Below, one piece after another: positions 8,322-19,100 of a DNA stretch of 64,000 nt. Within the stretch, counting starts at the first letter, position 1; each line of letters starts with the position of its first letter. Position numbers and translations under genes: made by a program. This DNA is from JAEYXS01 sp943367715. Lineage in GTDB: Bacteria; Verrucomicrobiota; Verrucomicrobiia; Limisphaerales; JAEYXS01. The stretch lies in assembly GCA_943367715.1 (NCBI GenBank), contig CALRJY020000008.1:62001-126000 (forward strand), read 5' to 3'. The notes under the pieces were generated by a model. That model made no database searches. It saw only the letters and a program-made list of their open reading frames with translations, and was not told the origin of the DNA.

Positions 8322-9026
8322 ATGAAATTGAGCCAATATCGTCGGGCAGGACAGGGGCACGGGGCTTTTTCATTGATCGAGTTGATGGTGGTGGTGGCCG
8401 TTATCGCCATCATCGCGGGACTCACGCTGCCGGTAGTGCGGGGCGTGCTGGAGAAAAAAGCCAAGGCGATGGTCACGGCGCAGAAGGATGACCTGAACGT
8501 GAAAATCCAGGCGTACCATGCCAAGTACAACAGTTACCCGCTAGATAATCCCACCAATACGCGGGTGTCACCGTTGTTCTATGAATTGATGGGCTCCACA
8601 TATGATCATACCCCCATCCCACCGCAATACCGGATGGAGGATACGGTCGTTTCGGAATTGATGGTGCAGAAGTATTTCGGCCAGGACGGTCTGCGCAATG
8701 TGACGCAACTGGCGGATAAAAACGACCCTCAAGCACCGAAATTCGAGCGTTTCATCCAGTCCATGAAGGCGAACGATTTCCGGGCCGTGAGCAATCCAGA
8801 TGGCGTGGAGATCCGGTTGTTACGCGTGCCGGTGAAAGATGAGGATATCTACATGGTCACAGCTTCTGATAATACCCTGTTCAACGCCTGGCATTACCGG
8901 GCCACGAATCCCGTCAATAATCAGGGCAAGTTTGATTTATGGGCGGAGTTTGAAGTGGGTGGTTCGCGTTACCGCGTCAGCAATTGGGAACCGAACCCCG
9001 TCAAGATACAGCAGCCAGTGAGATAA
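8322..9026 (+). CDS. Type II secretion-type pseudopilin, GspG-like (first of two)
   Basis: 234 residues. Prepilin leader of 15 residues ending in HGA, then FSLIELMVVVAVIAIIAG, with Glu at +5 of the mature protein. Position -1 is Ala instead of the usual Gly. After the membrane helix comes KKAKAMVTAQKDDLNVKIQA, a GspG-like alpha-spine, then a soluble domain rich in Asn/Pro. No Shine-Dalgarno is evident; translation may be coupled to the antitoxin gene 16 bases upstream. First gene of the tightly packed pseudopilin cluster; expected in the inner membrane, assembling into a pseudopilus. Confidence 0.85.
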   Translation: MKLSQYRRAGQGHGAFSLIELMVVVAVIAIIAGLTLPVVRGVLEKKAKAMVTAQKDDLNVKIQAYHAKYNSYPLDNPTNTRVSPLFYELMGSTYDHTPIPPQYRMEDTVVSELMVQKYFGQDGLRNVTQLADKNDPQAPKFERFIQSMKANDFRAVSNPDGVEIRLLRVPVKDEDIYMVTASDNTLFNAWHYRATNPVNNQGKFDLWAEFEVGGSRYRVSNWEPNPVKIQQPVR

Positions 9027-9037
9027 TTTTTGATAAC

Positions 9038-9802
9038 ATGAAAGCATACGCAAAAATTTTGGGAATGCGGAAGAAAACCGGGGCCTTCACGCTGATCGAA
9101 CTGCTGGTGGTGGTGGCCATCATCGGCATCTTGGCGGGCTTGCTTCTGCCAGCCATTAGTAATGCGCAGAAGAAGGCGAAAATCACGCAGACCAAGCTGG
9201 AGATGAAGCAGATCGAGCAGAGCCTGCTTGATTTCAAGGCGACCTACAGCATCTGGCCGATGGTGCAAAACGCCCGGCAATCCGCGTTTCCTGATTACAC
9301 CTACGGCACGGCCGGTCTCTCCTATAGTGGAACGGATGTGGTGGAGAACAATTACGGCACCGGCAGCCAGTTCAACAACGCGGCGGTGATCACCATCCTG
9401 ATGGGTGTGTCCGATGCGAGCTACAATCTCAACCATCTGAATAACCCGCAAAAGAAACAGTTCCTGAACCCGAAAGTGGCGAAGTCGAACCTGGAAGCCG
9501 GGGTGGGACCGGATGGCGTGTATCGCGACGTTTGGCGCAATCCTTTTATCATCAGCGTGGATGCCAACTATGATGGACACACGCAGGACGGCCTGTACTC
9601 GCGGTCGGCGGTCTCGCTGGAATTCCCGGCGAACCCCAAAGGTATCGACGGTCTGTTCAGCCTGTCCGGCCTCCCGAACAACAATGATTTCGTGCATCGC
9701 GGCCCGGTCATGGTCTGGAGCAAAGGGCCGGACAGCCAGTCATCGACCAATGAGCCGGCGAATGTCGGCTTCAATGTGGACAACGTTCTAAGCTGGAAAT
9801 AA
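9038..9802 (+). CDS. Type II secretion-type pseudopilin, GspG-like (second)
   Basis: 254 residues from the ATG at 9038, 11 bases after the previous stop; an internal ATG at 9065 is also possible. Processing site KTGA then FTLIELLVVVAIIGILAG, Ala at -1 and Glu at +5. The following ISNAQKKAKITQTKLEMKQI and SLLDFKATYSIWP are typical of major pseudopilin GspG (ordered subunit with a x(L/M)xLYxLDxGxYP-like element). The C-terminal part (DVWRNPFIISVDANYDG) resembles the GspG calcium-loop region. Two different GspG-like proteins in a row suggests specialised pseudopilus subunits. Confidence 0.85.
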   Translation: MKAYAKILGMRKKTGAFTLIELLVVVAIIGILAGLLLPAISNAQKKAKITQTKLEMKQIEQSLLDFKATYSIWPMVQNARQSAFPDYTYGTAGLSYSGTDVVENNYGTGSQFNNAAVITILMGVSDASYNLNHLNNPQKKQFLNPKVAKSNLEAGVGPDGVYRDVWRNPFIISVDANYDGHTQDGLYSRSAVSLEFPANPKGIDGLFSLSGLPNNNDFVHRGPVMVWSKGPDSQSSTNEPANVGFNVDNVLSWK

Positions 9803-9804
9803 CC

Positions 9805-10701
9805 ATGAACCTCACCCTCAGCCATCGCTCAGTCAGCGGCGGGATCGGAAGCCGCCGCACGGCCCGTTTCCTGCGCGCCTTCACGCTGATCGAGTTGCTG
9901 GCGGTGATCGCCATCATCGCCATCATCGCGAGTCTGGCCGGGCCCATCATCTCCAGATTTGGGGCCGGGGACAAACTTGGGGTGGGTGGACGGCAGTTGC
10001 TGGATGATCTGGCTTATGCGCGGACCAAGGCGATGGCCACGCGCTCCACGGTCTATGTCGTGTTTCTGTCGCCGGACATCCATACGATCAACCTTGGCCT
10101 GCCCGCTTACTCCACCAATTATCTGGACCGGGTGGCCATCACCAACGCCTCGGCCAAGACCTACAACGGGTATGCGCTGTTTTCGGAACGTTCGGTGGGG
10201 GATCAACCGGGGAGCTACTCGCCCAGGTATCTGATGGACTGGAAGGAACTGCCTGCTGGCGTGAGCATTCATCCGGACCAGTTCTTTACCAACTCGATGC
10301 CGACCGCCCTGATGCCGATCAAGACGAACTACGTCACCGGCCAGTATGTGGTGCCGTTCGGTTACCGGAGTTTCCCGTTCCCCAACGCCAAGAGTGCAGC
10401 GAATTTTTACCTGCCCTATGTGGCTTTCAATTCCATGGGCCAACTGGTGGGCGGAGAGAATTTCCGAATCCAGGTGTGCGAAGCGCGGATCACGCGTTTG
10501 CGTGATGTGGATAACCAGAACGCTTTGATCCTCGGCCCGTCTGCCATCACGCCGGATGCGCCCAATACGGTCTTCATGGAATGGGAGAACAAGGGCCTCA
10601 GCAACGGGGTCAATTACACGAACATGACCGTCTATGCCCATGAGATCGAGATCAACTGGCTGACGGGACGCGGTAAATTTTTACAGCCTGAAATCCAATG
10701 A
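9805..10701 (+). CDS. Verru_Chthon cassette protein D-like pseudopilin (GspH-like)
   Basis: 298 residues. Leader RTARFLRA followed by FTLIELLAVIAIIAIIASLAG, Ala at -1, Glu at +5. Then LLDDLAYARTKAMATRSTVYVVF, the GspH/FimT signature (AR..A..R...V.V.F). Starts 2 bases after the previous stop and its stop overlaps the next start (ATGA), so it is translationally coupled. From memory this corresponds to cassette protein D, which with B, C and A was described as a verrucomicrobial gene set of unknown role. Confidence 0.82.
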   Translation: MNLTLSHRSVSGGIGSRRTARFLRAFTLIELLAVIAIIAIIASLAGPIISRFGAGDKLGVGGRQLLDDLAYARTKAMATRSTVYVVFLSPDIHTINLGLPAYSTNYLDRVAITNASAKTYNGYALFSERSVGDQPGSYSPRYLMDWKELPAGVSIHPDQFFTNSMPTALMPIKTNYVTGQYVVPFGYRSFPFPNAKSAANFYLPYVAFNSMGQLVGGENFRIQVCEARITRLRDVDNQNALILGPSAITPDAPNTVFMEWENKGLSNGVNYTNMTVYAHEIEINWLTGRGKFLQPEIQ

Positions 10702-11462
10702 AGCTGACACCGCATAACAGCAGCAGCCGGAGCTCGCAGGCCTTCACGATGGTGGAGGTGGCGCTCAGCTTGGCCATCATCGCTTTTGCGATCGTGGCGG
10801 TGATCGGCATTTTGCCCACCGGCATGCAGGTGCAGCGGGATAACCGGGAGCAGACGATCGTCAATCAGGACGGACAATTCATCCTGGAAGTGATCAAGAA
10901 CGGCCAGACGAACGTGAACTTGCTGGCGCAGAATCTCGAATGGATCGAGTCCTACACCAACATTCCGCCCTCAACGATCATAGGATTGGAAGGGCGCATC
11001 GACCGGACGAACCTGCTGCAGGGTGCGTTCACCACGAACGCGCTCGCGCAACGGATCGTGGGCCTGCTGAGCACGCCGCGGTTTGGGCAGGATACGAATT
11101 TGCCCACCGGTTACGTGAGCAACTGGGTGCGGGCGAAGTTTGTGGCCAACAGCGGCCCGCTGGCCGACCGGTTGACGGAGAACGGCGTGACGGGCACCCG
11201 TGATTTTGCCTTTGCCTACATGGTCACCGTGGACATCTCGCCGGTGGTGCTGTCTTCCGCCTCCAGCAATGCCGCCCCGGCGCTGGGCCAGGTGATGCAG
11301 ATGAACATGTACAATCTCCGGGTGAACCTGACCTGGCCGGTGTATCCGAACGGCACCGTCGGCCCGGGCCGGAAGAGCTTCCACACCATGGTGGCCGGCC
11401 GGTTGAACCGTGACACGAACGGGCTCTACCAGTTCCGCCCCAACGAATTTACCGCACCGTAA
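10698..11462 (+). CDS. Verru_Chthon cassette protein B-like pseudopilin (GspI-like)
   Basis: 254 residues. Leader ends SSQA, mature protein begins FTMVEVALSLAIIAFAIVAV, Glu at +5; followed by GILPTGMQVQRDNREQTI, strongly like the cassette B family and like GspI/PilV minor pilins. The first ATG overlaps the stop of the D-like gene by 4 bases. The soluble part (residues 40-254) has no recognised enzymatic motif. Expected as a minor pseudopilin at the tip of the filament, in complex with the J- and K-like proteins. Confidence 0.82.
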   Translation: MKLTPHNSSSRSSQAFTMVEVALSLAIIAFAIVAVIGILPTGMQVQRDNREQTIVNQDGQFILEVIKNGQTNVNLLAQNLEWIESYTNIPPSTIIGLEGRIDRTNLLQGAFTTNALAQRIVGLLSTPRFGQDTNLPTGYVSNWVRAKFVANSGPLADRLTENGVTGTRDFAFAYMVTVDISPVVLSSASSNAAPALGQVMQMNMYNLRVNLTWPVYPNGTVGPGRKSFHTMVAGRLNRDTNGLYQFRPNEFTAP

Positions 11463-11463
11463 C

Positions 11464-12291
11464 ATGAACACCGCCCTAACCAACGCCGTTCGCCGCCGCG
11501 CCCGCCAAAGCGGGCTCACGCTGCTGGAGCTGATGGTGGCCATGAGCGTGTTGACGTTCATCATCTTCGGCCTCTACTCGATGTTTGACCGCACGCAGAA
11601 GGCTTTCCTGGAAACGACGACGCAGAAGGACGTGCTGGAGAGCGGACGCAATTTCATGGATATGATGGTGCGGGACCTGGAGCAGATGCACGCGGCGAAC
11701 ATCCCCGGCCGCACGAATCTCTACATCCAGCCGGTCATCCTCAGTGACGGCAGCCAGGTCAGCGGTTTCCGGCAGAACGCGATGAACGGCAACGCGCTGT
11801 TCACCAACGTGGTGCAGGAGTTCTTTTTCCTGACGAAGACGTCGAAATGGACGTGCATCGGGTACCAACTGGGCGAGATGTCCACCAACTACAGTGACAC
11901 CAATCTCTTCGCCAATCTGGGCGTGGGCACGTTGCGCCGCTTCGCCTACACCACGAACGACTACTATCACAAGTCTGTGGATCTTTTTCCGATCTACTAC
12001 AACACGGATCCGACGAACCACCAGATCGTGGCCGAGGGAGTGATCCACCTGGCCCTGCGGGCGTATGACCGGGATGGGAACTATGTGGACACCAGCGGCT
12101 ATTCTTTCACCAACACGTTCATGCCGTCTTGGCTGGAACTGGAAGTCGGGGTGTTGGAGCCCAAGGTGCTGTTGCAGGCGCGGAGCATCTACGACACCAA
12201 CGCCCAGCGCGCCTTTTTGCAGGAAACAACCAATCGCGCCAGTGCTGTGCATCTGTTCCGCCAGCGCATTCCGGTGCGGATCGCCAATTAA
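11464..12291 (+). CDS. Verru_Chthon cassette protein C-like pseudopilin (GspJ-like)
   Basis: 275 residues starting MNTALTNAV at 11464, one base after the previous stop; an upstream ATG at 11410 lies inside the B-like gene and is not credible. Processing site RQSG then LTLLELMVAMSVLTFIIFGL: this one has Gly at -1 and Glu at +5. Then MFDRTQKAFLETTTQ and SGRNFMDMMVRDLEQM, which parallels GspJ minor pseudopilins. The C-terminus ends in HLFRQRIPVRIAN. The next gene starts at the base after its stop. Confidence 0.82.
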   Translation: MNTALTNAVRRRARQSGLTLLELMVAMSVLTFIIFGLYSMFDRTQKAFLETTTQKDVLESGRNFMDMMVRDLEQMHAANIPGRTNLYIQPVILSDGSQVSGFRQNAMNGNALFTNVVQEFFFLTKTSKWTCIGYQLGEMSTNYSDTNLFANLGVGTLRRFAYTTNDYYHKSVDLFPIYYNTDPTNHQIVAEGVIHLALRAYDRDGNYVDTSGYSFTNTFMPSWLELEVGVLEPKVLLQARSIYDTNAQRAFLQETTNRASAVHLFRQRIPVRIAN

Positions 12292-15200
12292 ATGAAACGT
12301 CGTCGTCAAAGCGCAGTCGCCCTGGTCACCACGCTGATCATGCTTTCGCTGATCACGTTCACGGCCGTGGTCTTCCTGGCTGTCACCATGCGGGAGAAAG
12401 ATGCCGTCCTCGTGTCCGAGGACATGATGGATGCCAAGACCTTGGCGGAGGTGGGCCTGATGGAGGCCGAAGTGCGCGTGGCATCAGGAATGCTGGCGCG
12501 CAAAAACATCTCGGACTATGACCTGATGGTCTCCGAGACGACCGTTCCGTCTCCGCTTATTTCAGCCACACCGCCTCCGGAATCGAGCCTCTCGGTCATC
12601 AGCAATCTTATCTACGATGCCCGTCCCCCGGTTTACGTGCAGACCAATGAGAATGCCTCACTGCCTTGGAAGCATTCGTTCTACCTCGACTTCAATCGCA
12701 ATGGTCATTTTGAACCGACCGGCTGGCTGGAGGAAACCAATGATGCCGGGGTGGCGATGGGGATCACGAATTACTACGTCGGCGATCCGCAGTGGATAGG
12801 CATCTTGCAGTTTTCCATACCGACGAACAACGTGGCGGAACGGCCCGCCCATTCCCGGACGAACAAGTTTGTGGGCCGGGTCGCCTACATGGTGATGCCT
12901 TACGGCAAGAGCCTGGATATCAATTATCTCCATAACTCGGCCAAGAAGTTGAACCCGACCATGCCGGGGAAGACGGACGGCTACCGCCGCAATCAAGGCG
13001 TGGGCACCTATGAATTGAACGGGGCGGCCTTTCTGGCGGACTTGAACACGAATGTCTGGTCGGCGGCGAATTACTGGACGACGTTGAACGCGATCGCCGC
13101 CCCTTACTACGAATACTTTACCAATCTTACCACGACGAATCTGGGGCTGGCCTTCATCGATGCGGAAGCGCTCCTCTCCTACCGTTACAACGCGAATTAT
13201 GACAATCTGAACAGCCTGAACAACCTCTATGGTAATCCGGCTACCACCGTGCTCACGAATGATCTGGTGGATCATTATATCCGCCATCCTTTGATGATGA
13301 CGCAATTGCGGCTGCCGACCAATGACTTCGACAACACGACGCTCTCCTGGCCGGGCAGTGTGAACACCAATGCGGCGGCGGGAAGTTTCTTTGATATCAA
13401 TGAACTCTTTCTGACGGGCCGGTCTTATTCCTCGATCCCCAATCCGGTGGATGACAACTTCCGGTATCGCCTCTTGTCCGTAAGCTCGAACCTGTCCTCC
13501 TATAACCGTTACACGACCTACCGGATGCTGGCGCAGCTCGGCACGGAATCATCGTTGGCGGCTGGCGAGCGTGTGCACCTGAACTATGACAATCGCGTGC
13601 CGAACTCGACCACGGATTTCAAGGGCTGGTATCCGACCAATTTCTTCAATGAGACGGCGGAACGGTTGCTGCGGACGAATTATAACATTTCGCTGACGGA
13701 CTACGCGCACACCAACCGCATCGAGATCTATCCGACGAACCGTTACTCGGTGGCCATCCACCGGATGCTGCAGGTGACGGCCAACATCTATGACGCGACC
13801 ACGAACCGGAACCAGGACGTGTATCCGTATTATCCCACGGTGTTCCGCCCGATCTTCACTAATGACAACGGCGTGATCAGCATCATCCGTTACGACGAGG
13901 TGACGGGTACGAATGAAGCCTACTACGGTTATCTGCCGCGCGATTTTGCGAGCACCAACGTGACCTACCGGAACACGCTCATCAGTTCCAACAACATCTG
14001 GGGTGTGCCGTGGATCATCGGGGCCAAGAAGGGCTTCCCCAATTTCAACGAGTTCGAGCTGTATTCGACCATTCTGATGACGCGGCGTCTGGAGTTCATC
14101 AAGAACAACACGAACATGCCGGTGGTGATCCGGCAGACGAACCAGCTCTACACGCTGGGCATCTCGAACATGTTGGGGGCGGAGATGTGGTATCCCTATA
14201 CGAATCCGTATCCGCGCAATCTGATGGTCATGGCCCAGCTCCATGCGTTCACCCATCTGACGAACCAGAGCGGATCCATCCGTAACAATCTCCTCGTCGT
14301 CTCCAACGCCGCGCCGGTGGCGGCAGGCAGCTGGGCCAACGGCCCCCTGGGATTCCGTCTGCCCTTCAACATCAACGACGTTTTCCTGACCAACTCGGTT
14401 TATTACAACTCGACCGGGCAGTTCATCCCGACGACGGATATTTCCGGCACCAATGTGGTGTATGAGCGGGGCCAGCAGTTCTATACGCCGCAGTGGGGCT
14501 TGAGCATGTCCAACCGCATGTTCGCGGTGATCATGGACACCGACGCGTCGGGCGGGGCACGCGTGGTGGATTATGTGAATTTCGACAGTTTCACTTTCGG
14601 TGTGGATGATCTCAGCAGCCGGTTGACGGGCGCGGCCTCCTTGCCGGACAGCGCGGGTACGGTGAACCAGTCGTTGATCCAGAGCCTCTTCAACACCAAC
14701 CGGGTGAACGGCGGGACCAACAACAACTCGCCCACGGTGGGCATCCGGCAGCAGATCGCGGTGGCACTGGGGCTGGTGCCGGTCGGCCAGACGGACTGGA
14801 ACAATTACAGCCTGACGGGGCCGTCCTTGATGGACAAGCAGCAGTCGATCGCGACGTTCCAACGCTTCATGGTGGGCACGGTGGGGGGCACGCAGGTGGG
14901 CCAGTTCCATTCCCGGCCCAGCGGGCCGCCGCAATATTTTGTGCGCATGCCCACAACCACGAACATGCAGTCGCCGTTCACGGCGGTGGCGAAGATGGTG
15001 TTCACGAACAACTGGCAGGCGAACGATCCGCTGGTGCATTACACGGTGCAGGATATGTCCGATCCGAACGGGGTGAACCTGCTGCCTTTCCTGATCCGGC
15101 CTTTCAACAGCCCTACGGTCACGAACAACTTGCGGATGGTCAACCAGCGTTACCGCCCTTGGGGTGTGCTCCGGGGTGATGGCATCAGCGCCGCGATGGG

Positions 15201-16143
15201 TTATGGCGATCCTCCGGGCGGCATCGATGCTGGCCAGTTGGACAACGACTATTCCTTCAACCTCTATGCGAAGGACCCGCAAGTGCGGAAGCCGGATGAC
15301 TGGGATTTCCCGGGCCAGAAATTTGCCAATGTGGGCTGGCTGGGGCGCGTGCATCGCGGCACGCCGTGGCAGACGATCTATATGAAGGCGGGCATGATGA
15401 ATCCCGAATCCTGGGCGCGGTGGGCGAACACCACGGCCAATCATCCCACAAACGACTGGTTGTTGCCGGACTTCTTCACCACGGCTACGGATGTCCGCTC
15501 GGTTTCCGGCCTGCTTTCGGTGAACCAGACCAATCTGGCCGCGTGGTCGGCGGTCCTGGGCAATGTGCTGGTGCTCACCAACACGATGAACTTCAACGAT
15601 TCGACCACGAACATCACGAGCACCAATGCCGTGGGCATTCCTATCACGTATGATGACATAATGATCAACCCGGGCAGTGATCACCTCAAATTTATGGTGG
15701 AGGGCATCAATCGCGTCCGTCGGAACCGTGTCGCCAATTACGGCGGGGGACTCCAGACCACGAATGCCTTTTTGCGGATGGGCGATATCCTGTCCGTGCC
15801 GGAACTGACCGTCGGTGACTCGCCGGCGGTGCGCTCGCCGTATCTGGACCTGTATGACCGCAATCTTTTCTACGGCGTGCATGATGCAGCGATCGAGCGC
15901 ATTCCGCAACAGGTGCTCGGCTTGTTGAAGGTGGATGACATGCCCCGGGTGGTGGTATATGCGTGGGGCCAGTCCCTCAAACCAGCCCCAAACTCGGTAG
16001 TGCTATCTGGTGCGTATCGTGGTATGGTGACGAACTACTCTGTGGTGAGCGAACATCTGACCCGTACGGTCCTCCGGTTCGAGGGCGGCCCCCGCAACCC
16101 GCGGGCGGTGGTGGAAAACTTCACCGTGATCCCCTCGGAGTAG
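12292..16143 (+). CDS. Verru_Chthon cassette protein A-like, giant GspK/PilX-like protein
   Basis: 1283 residues, four times the length of ordinary GspK. The N-terminus MKRRRQSAVALVTTLIMLSL is a class III signal of the GspK/PilX kind: basic leader, hydrophobic helix, and no Glu at +5, as is usual for GspK. The first 65 residues after the helix (EKDAVLVSEDMMDAKTLAEV) fit the minor-pilin spine. The remaining 1200 residues are very rich in Asn and Thr with many short TNxxxTN motifs and no recognised domain; they are likely beta-rich and periplasmic or surface exposed. Directly abuts the C-like gene and lies 9 bases before the protease gene. In type II systems GspK caps the pseudopilus tip and may contact substrate. 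Confidence 0.8.
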   Translation: MKRRRQSAVALVTTLIMLSLITFTAVVFLAVTMREKDAVLVSEDMMDAKTLAEVGLMEAEVRVASGMLARKNISDYDLMVSETTVPSPLISATPPPESSLSVISNLIYDARPPVYVQTNENASLPWKHSFYLDFNRNGHFEPTGWLEETNDAGVAMGITNYYVGDPQWIGILQFSIPTNNVAERPAHSRTNKFVGRVAYMVMPYGKSLDINYLHNSAKKLNPTMPGKTDGYRRNQGVGTYELNGAAFLADLNTNVWSAANYWTTLNAIAAPYYEYFTNLTTTNLGLAFIDAEALLSYRYNANYDNLNSLNNLYGNPATTVLTNDLVDHYIRHPLMMTQLRLPTNDFDNTTLSWPGSVNTNAAAGSFFDINELFLTGRSYSSIPNPVDDNFRYRLLSVSSNLSSYNRYTTYRMLAQLGTESSLAAGERVHLNYDNRVPNSTTDFKGWYPTNFFNETAERLLRTNYNISLTDYAHTNRIEIYPTNRYSVAIHRMLQVTANIYDATTNRNQDVYPYYPTVFRPIFTNDNGVISIIRYDEVTGTNEAYYGYLPRDFASTNVTYRNTLISSNNIWGVPWIIGAKKGFPNFNEFELYSTILMTRRLEFIKNNTNMPVVIRQTNQLYTLGISNMLGAEMWYPYTNPYPRNLMVMAQLHAFTHLTNQSGSIRNNLLVVSNAAPVAAGSWANGPLGFRLPFNINDVFLTNSVYYNSTGQFIPTTDISGTNVVYERGQQFYTPQWGLSMSNRMFAVIMDTDASGGARVVDYVNFDSFTFGVDDLSSRLTGAASLPDSAGTVNQSLIQSLFNTNRVNGGTNNNSPTVGIRQQIAVALGLVPVGQTDWNNYSLTGPSLMDKQQSIATFQRFMVGTVGGTQVGQFHSRPSGPPQYFVRMPTTTNMQSPFTAVAKMVFTNNWQANDPLVHYTVQDMSDPNGVNLLPFLIRPFNSPTVTNNLRMVNQRYRPWGVLRGDGISAAMGYGDPPGGIDAGQLDNDYSFNLYAKDPQVRKPDDWDFPGQKFANVGWLGRVHRGTPWQTIYMKAGMMNPESWARWANTTANHPTNDWLLPDFFTTATDVRSVSGLLSVNQTNLAAWSAVLGNVLVLTNTMNFNDSTTNITSTNAVGIPITYDDIMINPGSDHLKFMVEGINRVRRNRVANYGGGLQTTNAFLRMGDILSVPELTVGDSPAVRSPYLDLYDRNLFYGVHDAAIERIPQQVLGLLKVDDMPRVVVYAWGQSLKPAPNSVVLSGAYRGMVTNYSVVSEHLTRTVLRFEGGPRNPRAVVENFTVIPSE

Positions 16144-16152
16144 CGAGTCGTA

Positions 16153-19100
16153 ATGCAAAACATTTTGAAGACTATGCGTAACCAAACTTCAGCACGGTGG
16201 GCAGCAGGCCTGTTGTTGCTGGCCGTCACCTCGACGGTGTGGTGGCAGTGGCGGAGTACGTCTCCCGTGCCGGCACCCGTGGCCCAGACGTCCGCGAAGC
16301 CGGTGGTGAATGTGGGACCGTTACTTTCGGCCGCCCCGGCCAGCAGCCTGCGTGCGGTGGGCACGAATGTCCCCATCGTTCCTGCTGACCCGGCTTTTCC
16401 GAACCGCTTGCGGAACACCAAAGAACCGATGGAAACACTGGTGCGCAATGACCGCGCCCTGTTGCTGGCGAATGCCATCATCGACACCGGCCTGAAGGCC
16501 CGGCTGGAGATCCCCGAACATTTGCGGGCGAAGACGGACCCCGGCAGTTACATCGTGCAGAGCCGCGGTATGATCAGTGATTCCTTCCGGGCCCAGCTTA
16601 CCGCAGTGGGTGCCGAGGTGATCGCTTACATCCCCAACAACGCCTACTTGGTGAAGGTGAATGCCCAGGGTGCGCAGAAGCTGACCACCATGCCTTGGAC
16701 CCGCGCCGTGATTCCTTACGAGCCCTATTATAAATTGCAGGAGAAGTTGCTGGGGTTGGCCATCCAGCAGGCACCCGTGCCGAACGCGGCGGAACTGCGC
16801 CTGACAATTTTCCCCGGTGACCTGCAGGCCGCGAAGGAGCAGTTGGAGAAGCTCGGGGCAAAGGTGATGAGCGAGGACCGCTCCCCGTTCGGTCCGCAAT
16901 TGATCGTCCAGCCGCAGAAGGATTCGCTGGTGGCGCTGGCGTCATTGCCGGCGGTGCAGACCGTCGAACGGCACACGCGTCGCGTGTTGATGAACGATCT
17001 AAGCCGCCCGATAGTCGGGGTAGCCAGCAATTCGGTGTCGCTCGATAATTATCGTGGCCTGACGGGCGAGAACGTGTTGGTGGGGGTCGTCGATGCGGGC
17101 ATCGATGTGAATTTTGTGGGCTTGATCAACCGGGTGATCCCGACAGCGTCGACGCCGGTAGATGACTTGAGCGGCCACGGCACACATGTGGCGGCCACCT
17201 TGGCCGGCACCGGCGCGGGCAAACCGGTCTTGGGGGGCAGTTTCATGGGGTCGGCCCCAGCCAATGATTTTCGCGGTATGGCTCCGGCGGCCCGTATCCT
17301 GTCGCAGGATTATCGGACGTTGTCGGATGCTCAACTCACGGAAGATGCCGCCCGCAACTTTTTCCTTACGGACCGTCTGACGTTGCTGGCTGGGATCGCC
17401 CAGTTCAACACCCTGATAGTCAACAGCAGTTGGGGTTACGAAGATTCTTTTGAATACGACACCGCCTCGGCGATCTATGACGCGGCGACGCGCGATGGCA
17501 TTCCCGCCATGTCCGGACCCCAGCCCATGCTGTTTGTGTTTCCCGTAGGTAACCGTGGTTTCGGCGGCAACGATGGTTTGGGCGGGCTGGCTAACACGAT
17601 CAGCAGTCTCGCGGCGGCCAAGAACGTCATCGCGGTGGGGGCCAGCGAACTCATGCGAAACATCACCAACGAGGTGAATGTGGTTGACCCTTTCACAGGA
17701 GCCACCAGCAGGGTGGCCTGGTGGGCCGGGGAGACGGACAGTAATGATGAAGTGGCCGCTTTCTCCGGTCGCGGCAATACAGGTATCGGACGGGAAGGGC
17801 AGTACGGCCGCGCCAAGCCAGACGTGGTCGCCCCTGGTGTGATGACCATCTCCGGTCGTTCACCGACGTGGGATGAGGCGGCATATTATAACCCGGTGTC
17901 CACCTACGTCACGATTAGCAGAGATATCGTGCTGCAACCCGGCCAGGCGAACAGCTTTGCGCTGTTCCTGCCGACGGGCACCGACAGCCTGACGATTGAA
18001 GTGCTGGATAACAGCAACATCTTACTCCCGATACCGAATGTTGATGTGTACATCAGCATGGTGGATACGCAGCCGTCATCCAACCTGGCCAATCTGGATG
18101 GTCCAGCACCGTTGAACCGGGTGATCGCCCCGAATGAATCGGGCATCTGGTTTTACGACCTGGTAAATACGGACGTCAATCCGGTGACGGTCCAGGTGAG
18201 GGAAACGTACACGGTGCGCAACAATTTGGATGACTACTACGCCGTGCTGCAGAGCCAGTTGAATACCCCGCTGGACCCGAACTACCGCTTTGAAGTGGGC
18301 ACCAGCATGGCCGCTCCGGTGGTTTCCGGGATACTGGCTCTGATGCAGGAGTTCTTTGAAACCGAACTGGGTGAGACGACCAACAGCCCGGCCCTCTACA
18401 AGGCGATGCTGATCAACAGCGCGCGGACGCTGTCCGAGACGTACGGACACGAGACGAAGAACGTTATCAACTTCCAAGGCTGGGGCCTGGTCAATGTCTC
18501 CAATGCTTTACCGATGGTGATGTCCGGTTCCACCGCGCGCACTGCCTGGCCGCTTCAGTACTTCGACCAGAGCGTGACGAACTCCCTCGCGACCGGCGAA
18601 TCGCACGTCCGGAATATCACGATGTCCGCGCTGGCGCAGCCGTTCCCCCTGCGCGTTACCTTGGTGTGGACGGATCCGCCGGGCAATCCGGCGGCCAGTG
18701 TCAAGCTGGTGAATGACTTGGATCTGGTGGTGAGCAACCGGATCTCCGGTGAGGTCTATTATGGCAATGATTTCCCGGGCGGCAGCATCTATACCACGGG
18801 CAGCGTGACGCCCACCAATGCGGTGGCGGATGCCGTGAACAATGTGGAGAATGTCTTCCTTCCCGGCGGTCTTTCGGCCGATTACGCGATCTACGTCACA
18901 GCGCGACGGGTGAACGTCAATGCGGTGACGGGCATGACTAACGGCATTGTGCAGGATTACGCACTGGTGGTTTCCACCGGCGACTTGCGCCTGACCGCCC
19001 CCTTCAACCTGGACCAGACGCCGACGCGGCTGTATGACAACCGTCCTTCAGTCAAATTTTTCACCAGCAGCACGAACGGGTTGCCGTTCATGGCGGAGCG

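Noticed and set aside
7781..8530. 249-codon minus-strand frame over the toxin-antitoxin genes
   Set aside because: Antisense to three well-supported plus-strand genes and without any recognisable motif.
13549..15909. 786-codon open frame opposite the giant GspK-like gene
   Set aside because: Arg/His/Val-rich composition with no motif; it mirrors the coding frame of cassette protein A on the plus strand.
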